Positions 48,407-57,344 of a DNA stretch of 61,147 nucleotides are shown here, one piece after another. The DNA is taken from NCBI RefSeq assembly GCF_001469165.1, contig NZ_JABX01000038.1, positions 1 to 61,147 of the forward strand. Reading direction: 5' to 3'. A program made the position numbers and the translations under genes. Origin of the DNA: Thiohalocapsa sp. ML1 (lineage in GTDB: Bacteria > Pseudomonadota > Gammaproteobacteria > Chromatiales > Chromatiaceae). A model generated the notes under the pieces. That model saw nothing but the letters and a program-made list of their open reading frames with translations. It did no database searches and was not told the origin of the DNA. Each line of letters starts with the position of its first letter. The first letter of the stretch is position 1.

Positions 48407-48628
48407 TGCTGCTTCTCGCTTTCGTTCGTCAATGTCTGTCAGTGGCTGCGCCGGACCGGAAAGGGGCAGCGCCCCGAAGTCGGAGCCGGAGGGCTCGGCT
48501 GGAGCCCTGATGCCTCCGGACGGCGATGCGAGCGTCCCTGCCGCACCCACCTCGCCGGCACCCGATCTGCGGGCTGCGCCCGCCCCGGGTACCGGGGCGG
48601 ACGCGCTGCCGACGCGTGGGCCGGTCCC

Positions 48629-49000
48629 TCAGGCAGTGACGGCGTTGCGAACCGCGGTGGAGCTTTCCTTGGCGTCGGCGACCGCGGCGTCGAACCAGCC
48701 GCGGAAGTCGTCGCGGATCTCGCCGGCCAGGGCCATGTTGGTCTTGGACTCGGCCATCAGCTTCTCGGTCAGTTCCTTGGTCATCTCGACCTGGCCCTTG
48801 TACAGCTCGCCGTAGCCCTTGGCCTCGGTGGCCAGCTTCATCAGGCGCACGCCCTGCTCCATCACCAGGTTCATCACGTCCATATTACGGCTGGCGACCT
48901 TCTCGGCGATCTTCAGGTTCAGCTCGCCTAGGGCGTTCATCCGCTCGACGTTCTGGTTGGTCAGGTCGGTGTAGGTCTTGATAACGTCTTGGGTGCTCAT
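48629..49000 (-). CDS. Phasin family protein
   Basis: A 123-residue helical granule-associated protein. MSTQDVIKTYTDLTNQNVERMNALGELNLKIAEKV and ELYKGQVEMTKELTEKLMAES are typical of the phasin_2/PhaP family. It coats polyhydroxyalkanoate granules and limits coalescence. ATG 49000 has GGAGACC upstream. TGC-rich palindromic tracts at 49032-49060 and 49100-49122 lie just upstream and are candidate PhaR-type operators. The gene pair phasin-phaB suggests carbon storage. Confidence 0.9.
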   Translation of the reverse strand: MSTQDVIKTYTDLTNQNVERMNALGELNLKIAEKVASRNMDVMNLVMEQGVRLMKLATEAKGYGELYKGQVEMTKELTEKLMAESKTNMALAGEIRDDFRGWFDAAVADAKESSTAVRNAVTA

Positions 49001-49031
49001 GCTCGGTCTCCGGTGTCTTCGCGGGACGTGC

Positions 49032-49122
49032 TGCGTTGCAGCATTTGTTGCAGTGCACAATAGTTCGAGCCCCGACCGCTGTCAAGGGTGGACCGGAAGT
49101 TTTTTGCTGCACTGCACAAAAA
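49032..49122 (-). promoter_or_regulatory. TGC-rich candidate PhaR-like operator
   Basis: TGCGTTGCAGCATTTGTTGCAGTGCACAA (in 49032-49060) and TTTTTTGCTGCACTGCACAAAAA (49100-49122) repeat the TGC(A) theme recognised by the PHA-responsive repressor PhaR in Paracoccus and relatives. They lie 35-120 bases upstream of the phasin start. That they bind a PhaR-like protein is inference from position and composition. Confidence 0.45.
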
Positions 49123-49211
49123 TGCGGACGCGCGTCAACGCCATGTTCTCGACAGGGCCGCCGAAGCCGCCAACGTCCGCTGCCGCCGACGCGCCCGTCG
49201 CGCGCCGTGCC

Positions 49212-51506
49212 TCAGCTCGACAGCGCCGGGGACGCGCTGCGCAAAGAGCCGACGCGCGTCACGAGGGCGGTGATGGCCGCCGCCGGTGCCGGCGCCATCA
49301 GGCCGAAGCCCTGCACGCGGTGGCAGCCGAGCTGGCGCAGCACCGCGAGCTGGGCGTCGGTCTCGATGCCCTCGGCGATGGTGTCGAGCCCCATCTCCCG
49401 GCCCAGCGTGACAATGACGTTGACGATGCGCCGGTCGCGGTCGGATTCGACCATGCCGCGCACAAAGGCGCGGTCGATCTTGAGCTCGTCCACGGGCAGG
49501 TCGCGCAGATAGGCGAGCGAGGAATAGCCGGTGCCGAAGTCGTCGATGGCGATGCGCACGCCGAGTGCGCGGATGCGGCGCAGCACGTCGATGCCGGTTT
49601 GCGCCTCGGTCATGAACGCGCTCTCGGTGAGCTCCAGGCACAACAGCCGCGCGGGGATGCGGTGCCGATGCAGCGCGTCGGCGATCGTCTGCTCGAGCCC
49701 CGGCGCCGCGAGCTGGTGCACCGACAGGTTCACGGCGACACCGAGCGGCAGGCGCCCGGCCCCCGCCGGCGCGGCGTCGAGCCATGCACGCACCTGCGCC
49801 AGCGCCTGGTCGATGACCCAGGCACCGATGGGCACGATGAGCCCGGTCTCTTCCGCGATCGGGATGAACTCCGTCGGCGGCGCCAGCTCGCCGGCGGCGC
49901 CCGGCCAGCGCAGCAGCGCCTCGACGCCGAGCAGGCTTTGGTCCTGCGCATCGAACAGCGGCTGGTAGTGCAGGGTCAACTCGCCGCGGGTCTCGCTGCC
50001 GCGCAGCGCGCGTGCCAGCTCCACGCGCCGCAGCAACTGCGCGCGCATGGTGGCATCGAAGGGCTGCACGCGCCCGCCGCCCTGCGCCTTAGCGCGGTAC
50101 ATGGCAGCATCGGCATCGCGCAGCAGCTCATCCACGCCGGCGTCGCCGTTGCTGACCACGAGCCCAGCGCTGGCCGAGATGCTGTAGTCGCGCTTGCTGA
50201 TGCGAAAGGGCCGCGCCAATACCGCGAGCAGCCGCTCGGCGGCAGCGGTCAGAGACGCGGGCGTCGCCGTGGCTCGCTCGAAGATCACCACGAACTCATC
50301 GCCGCCGAAGCGCGCCACCGTGTCTTCGGGCTCCAGCGCGTCGGCGAGCCGCTTCGCCGCGTCCATCAGCAGCCGATCGCCGGCGCGGTGCCCGATGCTG
50401 TCGTTGATGAGCTTGAAGTCGTCCAGGTCGATGAAGACCACGCCGATCAACTGCCCGCGCCGGCCCGCGAGCAGCAGCGCGTGGCGCAGCCGGTCGGCCA
50501 GCAGCGCCCGGTTCGGCAGCGCCGTCAGCGGGTCGTGCAGGGCCTGGTGCTGTAACGCGATCTCCGCCTCCTTGCGGCGGGTGATGTCGTGGGCATTCAG
50601 CACGATGCCGCCGATGGCGGGGTCCGCGCGCAGGTCCGTGACCGTCGCGCTGCACCAGCGCCAGCCGCCGTCCGCGGACATGACGCGGTGGTCCGGCAGC
50701 AGGATGTGGCCCGCGGGCGGCTGCGCGGGCTGCATCGGCTCCAGCAGCATGCCGATGGGCGGCAGGTCGTCCGGGTGGACGAAGTCGAGGTAGCGCTCGC
50801 CGGTACGCGTCGCGGCCTGCCAGCCGAGCACGGACTCGGCGGAGGAGCCGAGATAGCAGAGCCGCGTGTCGGCATCGAGGATCATCACGACGTCCGAGGA
50901 GCCGCGCACCAGGGTGCGGAAGCGCTCCTCGCTCTGCGCCAGCGCGGTGTAGGACTCGTGGCGCATGAGACCGCCGATGATGATGTCGGCGACCGCGCGC
51001 AGCAGCAGGTTGCCCGCCTCGGACCATTCCCGCGGGCGCTGCACCGCGTCGAAGCCGAGGAAGCCGCGCAGCCGATCCGCCCCCATCAGCGGCACGACGA
51101 TGAGCGAGCGGATGCCCTGGCGGGCGAGGATGGCGCGCTCGTCCGCGCGGCTGTCGGGCAAGTGCTGCACGTCGGGGATGTACACGCTCTCGCCGCGCAG
51201 CAAGCGCGGCCGCCACCAGGAGATGGTGTCGAACGGCACGTCGCGCAGGCTGTCGATCTCGGGCGTGATGCCGGGCGCACACCACTCATGGGTATTGTGG
51301 ATCAGCACCATGTCGGCATCGGCGAGGAAGATGTAGCTGCGATCCACGCCGGCGAAGGCGCCGATGGAGGCCAGCGCGTCGTTGATGCCGGCGTCGATGT
51401 CCTGATCCGCCACGTCGGCGAAGCGCCGCAGGATCGAGGTCATAAGCCGCAGCAGGCCGAGGAGCTCGGCTTGCTCGTCGGCGCGCTCGGCGGGCGGCTT
51501 CGGCAT
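49212..51506 (-). CDS. GAF-PAS-GGDEF-EAL cyclic-di-GMP signalling protein
   Basis: A 764-residue cytosolic protein. A GAF domain (about 35-180), a PAS/PAC domain (about 190-310), a GGDEF domain (about 335-490; the active-site motif FGGDEF is intact) and an EAL domain (about 505-755) follow in order. In the EAL domain, VEALLRW, ELTES, DDFGTGYSS and DRAFVRG are present, so phosphodiesterase activity is plausible. There are no membrane segments, so input is probably a soluble ligand. Which of the two opposing activities dominates cannot be told from sequence. ATG 51506. The long upstream stretch is repeat-rich. Confidence 0.93.
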   Translation of the reverse strand: MPKPPAERADEQAELLGLLRLMTSILRRFADVADQDIDAGINDALASIGAFAGVDRSYIFLADADMVLIHNTHEWCAPGITPEIDSLRDVPFDTISWWRPRLLRGESVYIPDVQHLPDSRADERAILARQGIRSLIVVPLMGADRLRGFLGFDAVQRPREWSEAGNLLLRAVADIIIGGLMRHESYTALAQSEERFRTLVRGSSDVVMILDADTRLCYLGSSAESVLGWQAATRTGERYLDFVHPDDLPPIGMLLEPMQPAQPPAGHILLPDHRVMSADGGWRWCSATVTDLRADPAIGGIVLNAHDITRRKEAEIALQHQALHDPLTALPNRALLADRLRHALLLAGRRGQLIGVVFIDLDDFKLINDSIGHRAGDRLLMDAAKRLADALEPEDTVARFGGDEFVVIFERATATPASLTAAAERLLAVLARPFRISKRDYSISASAGLVVSNGDAGVDELLRDADAAMYRAKAQGGGRVQPFDATMRAQLLRRVELARALRGSETRGELTLHYQPLFDAQDQSLLGVEALLRWPGAAGELAPPTEFIPIAEETGLIVPIGAWVIDQALAQVRAWLDAAPAGAGRLPLGVAVNLSVHQLAAPGLEQTIADALHRHRIPARLLCLELTESAFMTEAQTGIDVLRRIRALGVRIAIDDFGTGYSSLAYLRDLPVDELKIDRAFVRGMVESDRDRRIVNVIVTLGREMGLDTIAEGIETDAQLAVLRQLGCHRVQGFGLMAPAPAAAITALVTRVGSLRSASPALSS

Positions 51507-52102
51507 GGCTCGGTGCTTTCCTAATCCGCTGCGGTAATCCTAGCGAGGCGGCGCCTCAGACCGACAAGGGCAGGGAGCGCCGTCATGCGCGACCCGGCTG
51601 TTGTCGCCAGTGACCCTAGATTGCATTGCTTAACGGCGCCAACTGCTTGCGAATGAGTCAAGTTTCACGGCGACAAGGCGCCTGAGGGCAATAGGACCGA
51701 GGGCCGAGGGCCATGGGAGCCCTCCTCGGCCCTCGGCCCTTCACTCACTTGCGCCAACGAGCAGGTTGCAAAAATAGGGCGCTCGACGCGCTGGTCGGTC
51801 TGAGGCTTCGCCTCCCTAGGGCTTAGGGCCAAGGGCCAATGACGGCACCTCGGCCCTTTGGCTTCCCAAGGGCCGTGTCGTTGTGCAACCTGACGCATCT
51901 GCACGCATTTTGCGCCATCAACGAGTGTTTTGGCAGCAGTGGCCGATCGCTGCAATGCGGGAAATCCACTAGCGCGCCCAAGCCTCGGAGCGACCCGGGC
52001 AGGGAACGCCTGGTTGCGCAACCCGCTCGTTGGCGCAAGTAACGCGAGGGCCGCGGAAGGCTGCGTTGGCCCTTGGCCCACTTGCGCAGGCACCGGCCCG
52101 GG
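51507..52102. repeat. Composite intergenic repeat cluster between pqiC and the GGDEF/EAL gene
   Basis: This 596-bp gap contains no gene but at least six dispersed-repeat modules: an inverted GAGGCGGCGCCTC...GGTCTGAGG copy (51538-51575), an inverted ATGAGTCAAGTTTCAC/TCATCTGCAA module (51617-51672), a GGGCCGA heptamer hairpin (51691-51741), the CACTTGCGCCAACGAGC module (51743-51812), a second heptamer block (51829-51860), another TCATCTGCA-type module (51874-51920), and partial copies to 52080. It is the densest site of these families in the window. Confidence 0.8.
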
Positions 52103-52807
52103 TCAGCGCTCCGGGCGCGCCAACGGCGGCGCGGGCGCGGGCTCCGGCGGGCGCGGCTTCGGCAGGCCGCCGACGACGGCCGCCACATCGCGGCTGAAGT
52201 CGCCCAGGCAGCGACTCATGGCCGCGACGACGGCGGCGTTCCAGAGCGTTGCGCTCGCGTCTGCCGCGGCCCCGGGCCGCGCTGCGGCGATAGGGCAGCG
52301 GTAGGCATCCTCACGCGCCACGAAACTCTGCTCCAAGCGCTCATCGAGCACCGACCAGCGCACGCGCAGCACTGCATCGCCGTCGGCGCTGCCCTCGAAC
52401 GCGAGCACCTCCGCCAGCACGCGGAAGTCGAGCGGGATGCGCGACTCCGACGGGAACAGCGCGAGCCGGCTGGTGCCGAGCAGCCAGCCGACGTTCTCGC
52501 CCCAAACCCGCAGAAAATCATCCTGCACCGTGCCGCCCCAGCGGTGGAACTCGTCCACCTCGAGGCGGTTCGCGCCGTCGCGCACCACGAGCTGCGGGCG
52601 GTCCAGGAACTGCGGAAAGACCAGCGGCCCCAAGCCCACCGCGAGCCCGCCGCCCCTGACGCCGCCGCCGCCCATCGCCTCCGGGATCGGTGTCAGCACA
52701 TAGAAGGTCGACGGCGGCGTGCTAGCGCAGCCCGCGAGCAACAGCGCCGCTAGCCAGGACCACAGGACGGCCGACCACACGCGCCCCATCGATGTTTTCG
52801 CCCGCAT
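52103..52807 (-). CDS. pqiC: PqiC-like outer-membrane lipoprotein (ABC-type transport auxiliary)
   Basis: A roughly 234-residue lipoprotein. A signal sequence ends in the lipobox LLAGC (about residues 16-27), followed by the PqiC/YmbA core YVLTPIPEAM...VGLGPLVFPQFLDRPQLVVR, and by WGGTVQDDFLRVWGENVGWLLG. In E. coli PqiC forms a ring at the outer membrane that completes the PqiB lipid-transport tunnel. ATG 52807 overlaps the pqiB stop by one base (TGATG). ATG 52789 is a possible alternative. The Pro/Arg-rich C-terminus is extra. Confidence 0.9.
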   Translation of the reverse strand: MRAKTSMGRVWSAVLWSWLAALLLAGCASTPPSTFYVLTPIPEAMGGGGVRGGGLAVGLGPLVFPQFLDRPQLVVRDGANRLEVDEFHRWGGTVQDDFLRVWGENVGWLLGTSRLALFPSESRIPLDFRVLAEVLAFEGSADGDAVLRVRWSVLDERLEQSFVAREDAYRCPIAAARPGAAADASATLWNAAVVAAMSRCLGDFSRDVAAVVGGLPKPRPPEPAPAPPLARPER

Positions 52808-54555
52808 CAGCGTCCGCCTCCTTTGCCCTTGAGCAGGGCCTCCGGGTGTCGTTCCAGGTAGTCCGCGAGGTCGCGCACCGCGCGCGCCGCGGCGCTCACC
52901 TCGCGCATTGTACGCACCGACTCGACGCCGAGCGGCGCGTCCGGACCAAGCAGCGCGTTGGCGTCCGCGAGCGTGCCGGTGGCCTGTTCCAGCGTTTCGC
53001 GCAGCGTGGCGAGCACCCCGTCCAGCTCCGGCGCCAGGTCCGTGTTGAGCTGCCCTGCTAGCGTGCGCACCTCCCCGAGCAGGTTCGCGAGCTCGGCAAT
53101 GGCGCGCTTGAGGTCCGCCGAGTCGACGAGTGCACGGGTGCCGGCGAAGGTCGCTTGCAGGTCTTCGCCGATGCTATCGATGGGCAGCCCGTTGACCTTG
53201 TCCAGAATCTGCGTGACCTTGGCCGTCACGGCCTCCAGCGGCGTCGGCAGCGTCGGCACCACGCGGTAGCCGTCGTGCTCCGACAAGGTCGCGGGCGGCG
53301 CATCGGCATGGAAATCGAGCTCGACATAGAGCGCGCCGGTGAGCAGATTGCCGGTCTTGAGCTGCGCCCGCAGGCCACGCGCGATCATCTTGCGCACGAC
53401 GTCCGGGTCCTCCGCCAGTACGACCTCGCGCGTGCGTGTCAGGCCGACCCGCTCCGGCTCCACCTCCACCAGCACCGGGATGAAGAACTCCAGCGTCTCA
53501 TCGTTGAACTTGAGCGCAATGTCCAGCACGCGCCCGATCTGGATGCCGCGCAGCGACACCGGCGCCCCCACCGCGAGCCCGCGCACCGAGCCGTTGAAGA
53601 TCATCAGATAGCGCTCTTTGTGCAGATACACCTGCTCGCTCGCGGCGCGGCGGTTCGGGTAGAGCGGAAAGAACTGATCGGCGGGCGCCACCGCCCCCGT
53701 CGCCTCCAGGTCATCCGGCGTGTCGAAGGCGACGCCGCCGATCAACAGCGAGATGACGGACTGGGTGTCCACCTGCAAGCCGTCGGCGCCGAGCTGCACG
53801 TCGATGCCGCTCGCGTTCCAAAAGCGCGTGTTGGTGCGCACCAGCGCGTCATGCGGGCTGTTGACGAAGACATCCACGGTCACGGCGCCGCCGTCGTCGT
53901 CGAGCTCGTAGCTCGTCACCTGCCCCACCTGGATGTCGCGGTAGTACACCGGCACGCCCAAGTTGAGGGAGCCAAGCGCATCCGAGCGCAGCCGGTAGCG
54001 GCGCCCGGGCGCATCGGTGGTGATGACCGGCGGGTCCGCGAGGCCCTGGAAGTGCCGGCGCTGCTGCTTGCTGCCGCCCGGGTCCACGGCAACGAAGGCG
54101 CCGGAGAGCAGGGTCTCAAGCCCGCTCACCTGGCTCGCGGTGATGCGCGGGCGCGCGACCCAGAAGCGGCTGTCGGCAGCGAGAAACTGCTCGCTGCCGT
54201 GGCGGAGCTCCGCGGTGACGACAACGTGGTCCAGGTCCGGGCTCACGTCGATGGCCGTAACGGTGCCGATGTCCACATCCTTGTATTTGACCTTGGTCTT
54301 GCCGGCCTGCAGGCCCGCGGCGGTGGGGAAGTCGACCTGGACGCTCGGCCCGCGCTCCGCGTAGCTCTGGTACGCGAGCCAGCCGCCCACCAAGAGCGCC
54401 AGCACCGGCAGCAGCCAGACCACCGACAACCGCTCCCGGCGCACGACGCGGGACGTCGGCAGGGCGACCAGCGTTTCCGCGTCGGCGTCGGTGGGGGTCG
54501 GCGGCTCAGCCGCGGTTGTGTTTGTCGGCTCTTCGGGTTGGCGGGGCTCCGCCAT
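52807..54555 (-). CDS. pqiB: PqiB MCE-domain protein
   Basis: A 582-residue inner-membrane-anchored protein. One helix (LSVVWLLPVLALLVGGWLAY, about 43-62) is followed by three MCE domains, recognised by GPSVQVDFPTAAGLQAGKTKVKYKDVDIGTV, PVYYRDIQVGQV and APVSLRGIQIGRV. A C-terminal helical needle-like region (about 480-560) follows. In E. coli, PqiB makes a hollow needle that moves lipids across the periplasm. It overlaps pqiA by 50 bases and touches pqiC. The extra N-terminal 40 residues are Pro/Thr-rich and disordered. Confidence 0.94.
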   Translation of the reverse strand: MAEPRQPEEPTNTTAAEPPTPTDADAETLVALPTSRVVRRERLSVVWLLPVLALLVGGWLAYQSYAERGPSVQVDFPTAAGLQAGKTKVKYKDVDIGTVTAIDVSPDLDHVVVTAELRHGSEQFLAADSRFWVARPRITASQVSGLETLLSGAFVAVDPGGSKQQRRHFQGLADPPVITTDAPGRRYRLRSDALGSLNLGVPVYYRDIQVGQVTSYELDDDGGAVTVDVFVNSPHDALVRTNTRFWNASGIDVQLGADGLQVDTQSVISLLIGGVAFDTPDDLEATGAVAPADQFFPLYPNRRAASEQVYLHKERYLMIFNGSVRGLAVGAPVSLRGIQIGRVLDIALKFNDETLEFFIPVLVEVEPERVGLTRTREVVLAEDPDVVRKMIARGLRAQLKTGNLLTGALYVELDFHADAPPATLSEHDGYRVVPTLPTPLEAVTAKVTQILDKVNGLPIDSIGEDLQATFAGTRALVDSADLKRAIAELANLLGEVRTLAGQLNTDLAPELDGVLATLRETLEQATGTLADANALLGPDAPLGVESVRTMREVSAAARAVRDLADYLERHPEALLKGKGGGR

Positions 54556-55798
54556 GGTCCTGCTCCAGTGCGTCCCAGATGAGCCTGGGATCGAATGACA
54601 TGGCCGCGAGCATCGTGATGATGACCACGATACAGAAGAAGACGGCGCCCGCCTCCGCCTCGATGCTGGCGAGATTGCCCAGGTGCACCAGCGCCACCAG
54701 GATGGTCACGACGTACACATCGACCATGGACCAGCGGCCGATGGCCTCGGTGATGCGGTACAGCCGGGTCCGGTCGCGCGGCCGCCAGTGCGAGCGCAAC
54801 TGCACCGACAGCAGCAAAGAAAACAGGATCAGCAGCTTCAGCAGCGGCACGAAGATGCTTGCCGTGAACACGACGGCCGCGAGCGGCCACATGCCATGGT
54901 GCAGCAGGAACAGCACACCGCTCAGGATGGTGTCGGACTGCGTCTGCCCGAGGGACGTGACGGACATGATCGGATACAGGTTCGCCGGGAGATAGCACAG
55001 CGCGGCGGTGATGACGAGCGCCCAGGTGCGCTGCAGGCTCTCGGGCTTGCGCACATGCAGCACATCGGTGCAGCGCGGGCAGCGCTGCCGGCCCTGGTGA
55101 TCCATCAGCACGGCTTGCTCGGGCACCACCAGTTCGCAGATATCGCAGCCGATGACCCGCTCCCCCACGGCCGGCGACCGGCGCACATCGGCCGGCAGCG
55201 GCACCCGCTCCCAGACCACGTCCGGGTCCAGCGCCGCCTGCGCCGCCGCCAGCACGAAGATCAGCACGACAAAGGCGAACAGCGCCGCGCCCGGCACGAT
55301 GGACGCCATCTCCGTCAGCTTCACCACCGACACCAGGATGCCGATCATGAAGACATCCATCATGCCCCAGGGCGCGAGGCTCTTGAACCAGCGAAACAGC
55401 GTCGGAAAGCCCGGCGGCAGCCGACCGCCGAGCTTGAGCGGCGCCAGCACCGCGAGCAGCAGCACGAGCTGCAGCCCGGGCGCCAGCACACTTGTGAAGA
55501 ACACCACCGCCGCCACCGCGCCCTTGCCCTGGGCCGTGAGGTCATGCACGCCGGTCATCAGCGTCGTCTGCGTCATCTGCCCCTGCATCTCGAAGGACAG
55601 GAACGGATAGCTGTTCGCGACGACAAACAGCACCAAGCCCGTCAGCGTCAGCGCCAGCGTGCGGTCGATGCTGTTCGGCCGGTGCCGATGCAGCGCGTGC
55701 CCGCAGCGCGCGCAATGGGCCGTCCCCTTCGGCGGCAGCGGCGGGCTCTGCTGCAGCAGATCACATTGCGGACACAGGGTCGGGATGCCGGCGGACAT
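54506..55798 (-). CDS. pqiA: PqiA family inner-membrane protein
   Basis: A 430-residue protein with the internal duplication of PqiA. Each half begins with a zinc-ribbon (CPQCDLLQQ...CARCGHAL at about 9-34; CDICELVV...CPRCTDVLH at about 215-245) and has four membrane segments. ANSYPFLSFEMQG and ANLYPIMSVTSLG are the family motifs. It acts with PqiB and PqiC in lipid trafficking and membrane-stress tolerance. ATG 55798 (MSAGIPTLCPQCD) begins just before the first ribbon. The stop lies 50 bases inside pqiB, an unusual overlap. Confidence 0.93.
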   Translation of the reverse strand: MSAGIPTLCPQCDLLQQSPPLPPKGTAHCARCGHALHRHRPNSIDRTLALTLTGLVLFVVANSYPFLSFEMQGQMTQTTLMTGVHDLTAQGKGAVAAVVFFTSVLAPGLQLVLLLAVLAPLKLGGRLPPGFPTLFRWFKSLAPWGMMDVFMIGILVSVVKLTEMASIVPGAALFAFVVLIFVLAAAQAALDPDVVWERVPLPADVRRSPAVGERVIGCDICELVVPEQAVLMDHQGRQRCPRCTDVLHVRKPESLQRTWALVITAALCYLPANLYPIMSVTSLGQTQSDTILSGVLFLLHHGMWPLAAVVFTASIFVPLLKLLILFSLLLSVQLRSHWRPRDRTRLYRITEAIGRWSMVDVYVVTILVALVHLGNLASIEAEAGAVFFCIVVIITMLAAMSFDPRLIWDALEQDHGGAPPTRRADKHNRG

Positions 55799-56369
55799 AG
55801 ACGGGCAGTATAGCGGTGGGGGGTTGGGTGGGGGACGTGCCGAGGCTTGACCATGAAAGTCGCGCGCAGCGCGCTCCCTGTCCACCTCGCCCTCTGGGCC
55901 GGGGTGAGGGAAAAAGGCCATGGCGACCAGCGCCTTTCATGCTGCGAGGTAGCGCGGGTCGCCATGGTCGTTAGCGCGACCGCAGGGCAAGCTCGGCACG
56001 GCGACGGGTCGGCGCGGCGGAACCCGCCTGAACCCGCCCCGGGGCGTCACCGCGGCAATGTCGACTTGCTCGCGCGACCTTAGGCGATTGCCGGAAAACA
56101 ACGTACCGAATGGCGCAGGATTCTCGTCCGCCTTCAAGGAGCGGCAGCGGGTGCATAGTCAAACTATGCACCCGCTGCCGCGACGCAGAAGGCGGGCGAA
56201 AAGACAAGCCAGGCGGTATGTTTTTTGACAGAAATCGCCTTAAGCCACGGCAAACGCACACGCGGTCTTGCCCGTAACCCGGCGCGGCAGTACCGTTGTC
56301 CTACCGCGGCGCCCCCGGCCGTGTGAGCCGGTTCGCCGCCCTCGTCTATCGAAAACAGGATTCCCCGCC
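55799..56369. other. pqiA-ybhG intergenic region
   Basis: There is no credible gene in this divergent 571-bp gap. It contains the long perfect hairpin at 56128-56195, described separately, and should carry promoters for both operons. Confidence 0.5.
56128..56195. repeat. Perfect 18-bp stem with outer 8-bp arms
   Basis: GCGGCAGCGGGTGCATAG (56141-56158) and CTATGCACCCGCTGCCGC (56164-56181) are exact reverse complements around the loop TCAAA. Outside this, CCGCCTTC (56128-56135) pairs with GAAGGCGG (56188-56195). It is the strongest single hairpin in the window. No T-tract follows, and it matches none of the other repeat families. Confidence 0.9.
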
Positions 56370-57344
56370 ATGCCGCAACCCGGCATCCCCGCGCACCCGG
56401 GGCTGACGCCCGCCGCCGTCCTGCTCACCGCTGCGCTCGCCGGCTGCGAGCCCGCCCCCGAGGCCGGCCTCGCCCTCGGCACGCTGGAGCGCGACCGGGT
56501 CGCGCTCACCGCCACCGTCGCGGAGGTGCTGGTCGAGCTGCCCGTGGCGCGCGGCACCGCGGTGACCAAGGGCACCGTGCTCGCAAGGCTCGACGATCGC
56601 CAGCAGCGCGCCCAAGTAGAGCGCGCCCGGGCGGAGGTCGCGCAGGCGACGGCGGAGCTTGAGAAGCGCAAGCACGGCCCGCGCCCGCAGGAGATCGCGG
56701 CGGCCCGCGCGCTGGTCGCAGGGGCCGAGGCGGCGCTGCGCGAGGCCGAGATCACCTACGAGCGCAACCGCAGCCTGGAAACATCCAAGTCCGTCAGCGA
56801 GGCCGACGTAGACAAGAGCAAGGCCCTGCGCGACGCGGCCCGGGCGCGGCTGGAGCAGGAGCAGCAGAACCTGGACGAGCTGCTGGCCGGCACCCGCGCC
56901 GAGGACATCCAGGCCGCCGAGGCGGCGTTGGCGGCGGCAGAGGCCGAGCTCGCCTACCAGCAGGCGCTGCTCGCGGACCTGACCATCGAGGCCACCCGCG
57001 ACGGCGTGCTCGACAACCTGCCCTGGAACCTGGGCGAGCGCGTCACCGTCGGCAGCCCCGTGGTCGTGATGCTGGCCGGCAAGGTGCCCTATGCCCGCGT
57101 TTACGTGCCGGAGCCGTACCGGGTCCGGATCAACGAGGGCGACCGGCTCAGCGTGCGCGTGGACGGCCTTGCGCAGACCTTCGACGGGCGCGTGCGCTGG
57201 ATCAGCGCCGAGCCCTCCTTCACGCCCTACTACGCGCTGAACGAGTCGGACCGCAGCCGCCTCGTCTACGTCGCCGAGGTGGAGCTGCCCGACACCGCCG
57301 CCGACCTGCCCAACGGCGTGCCGGCGCAGGTCGTGATGCCGTGA
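56370..57344 (+). CDS. HlyD-family membrane-fusion protein (YbhG-like)
   Basis: A 324-residue periplasmic adaptor lipoprotein. The signal sequence ends in LAGC (about residue 26), followed by a biotinyl-lipoyl-like half domain, a long coiled-coil hairpin (about 80-200, rich in AxAEAALREAE) and the beta-barrel region (PWNLGERVTVGSPVVVMLAG). YbhG-type adaptors pair with YbhF/YbhS/YbhR exporters for drugs or cations. ATG 56370. It overlaps the ATPase gene by 4 bases. Confidence 0.9.
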   Translation: MPQPGIPAHPGLTPAAVLLTAALAGCEPAPEAGLALGTLERDRVALTATVAEVLVELPVARGTAVTKGTVLARLDDRQQRAQVERARAEVAQATAELEKRKHGPRPQEIAAARALVAGAEAALREAEITYERNRSLETSKSVSEADVDKSKALRDAARARLEQEQQNLDELLAGTRAEDIQAAEAALAAAEAELAYQQALLADLTIEATRDGVLDNLPWNLGERVTVGSPVVVMLAGKVPYARVYVPEPYRVRINEGDRLSVRVDGLAQTFDGRVRWISAEPSFTPYYALNESDRSRLVYVAEVELPDTAADLPNGVPAQVVMP

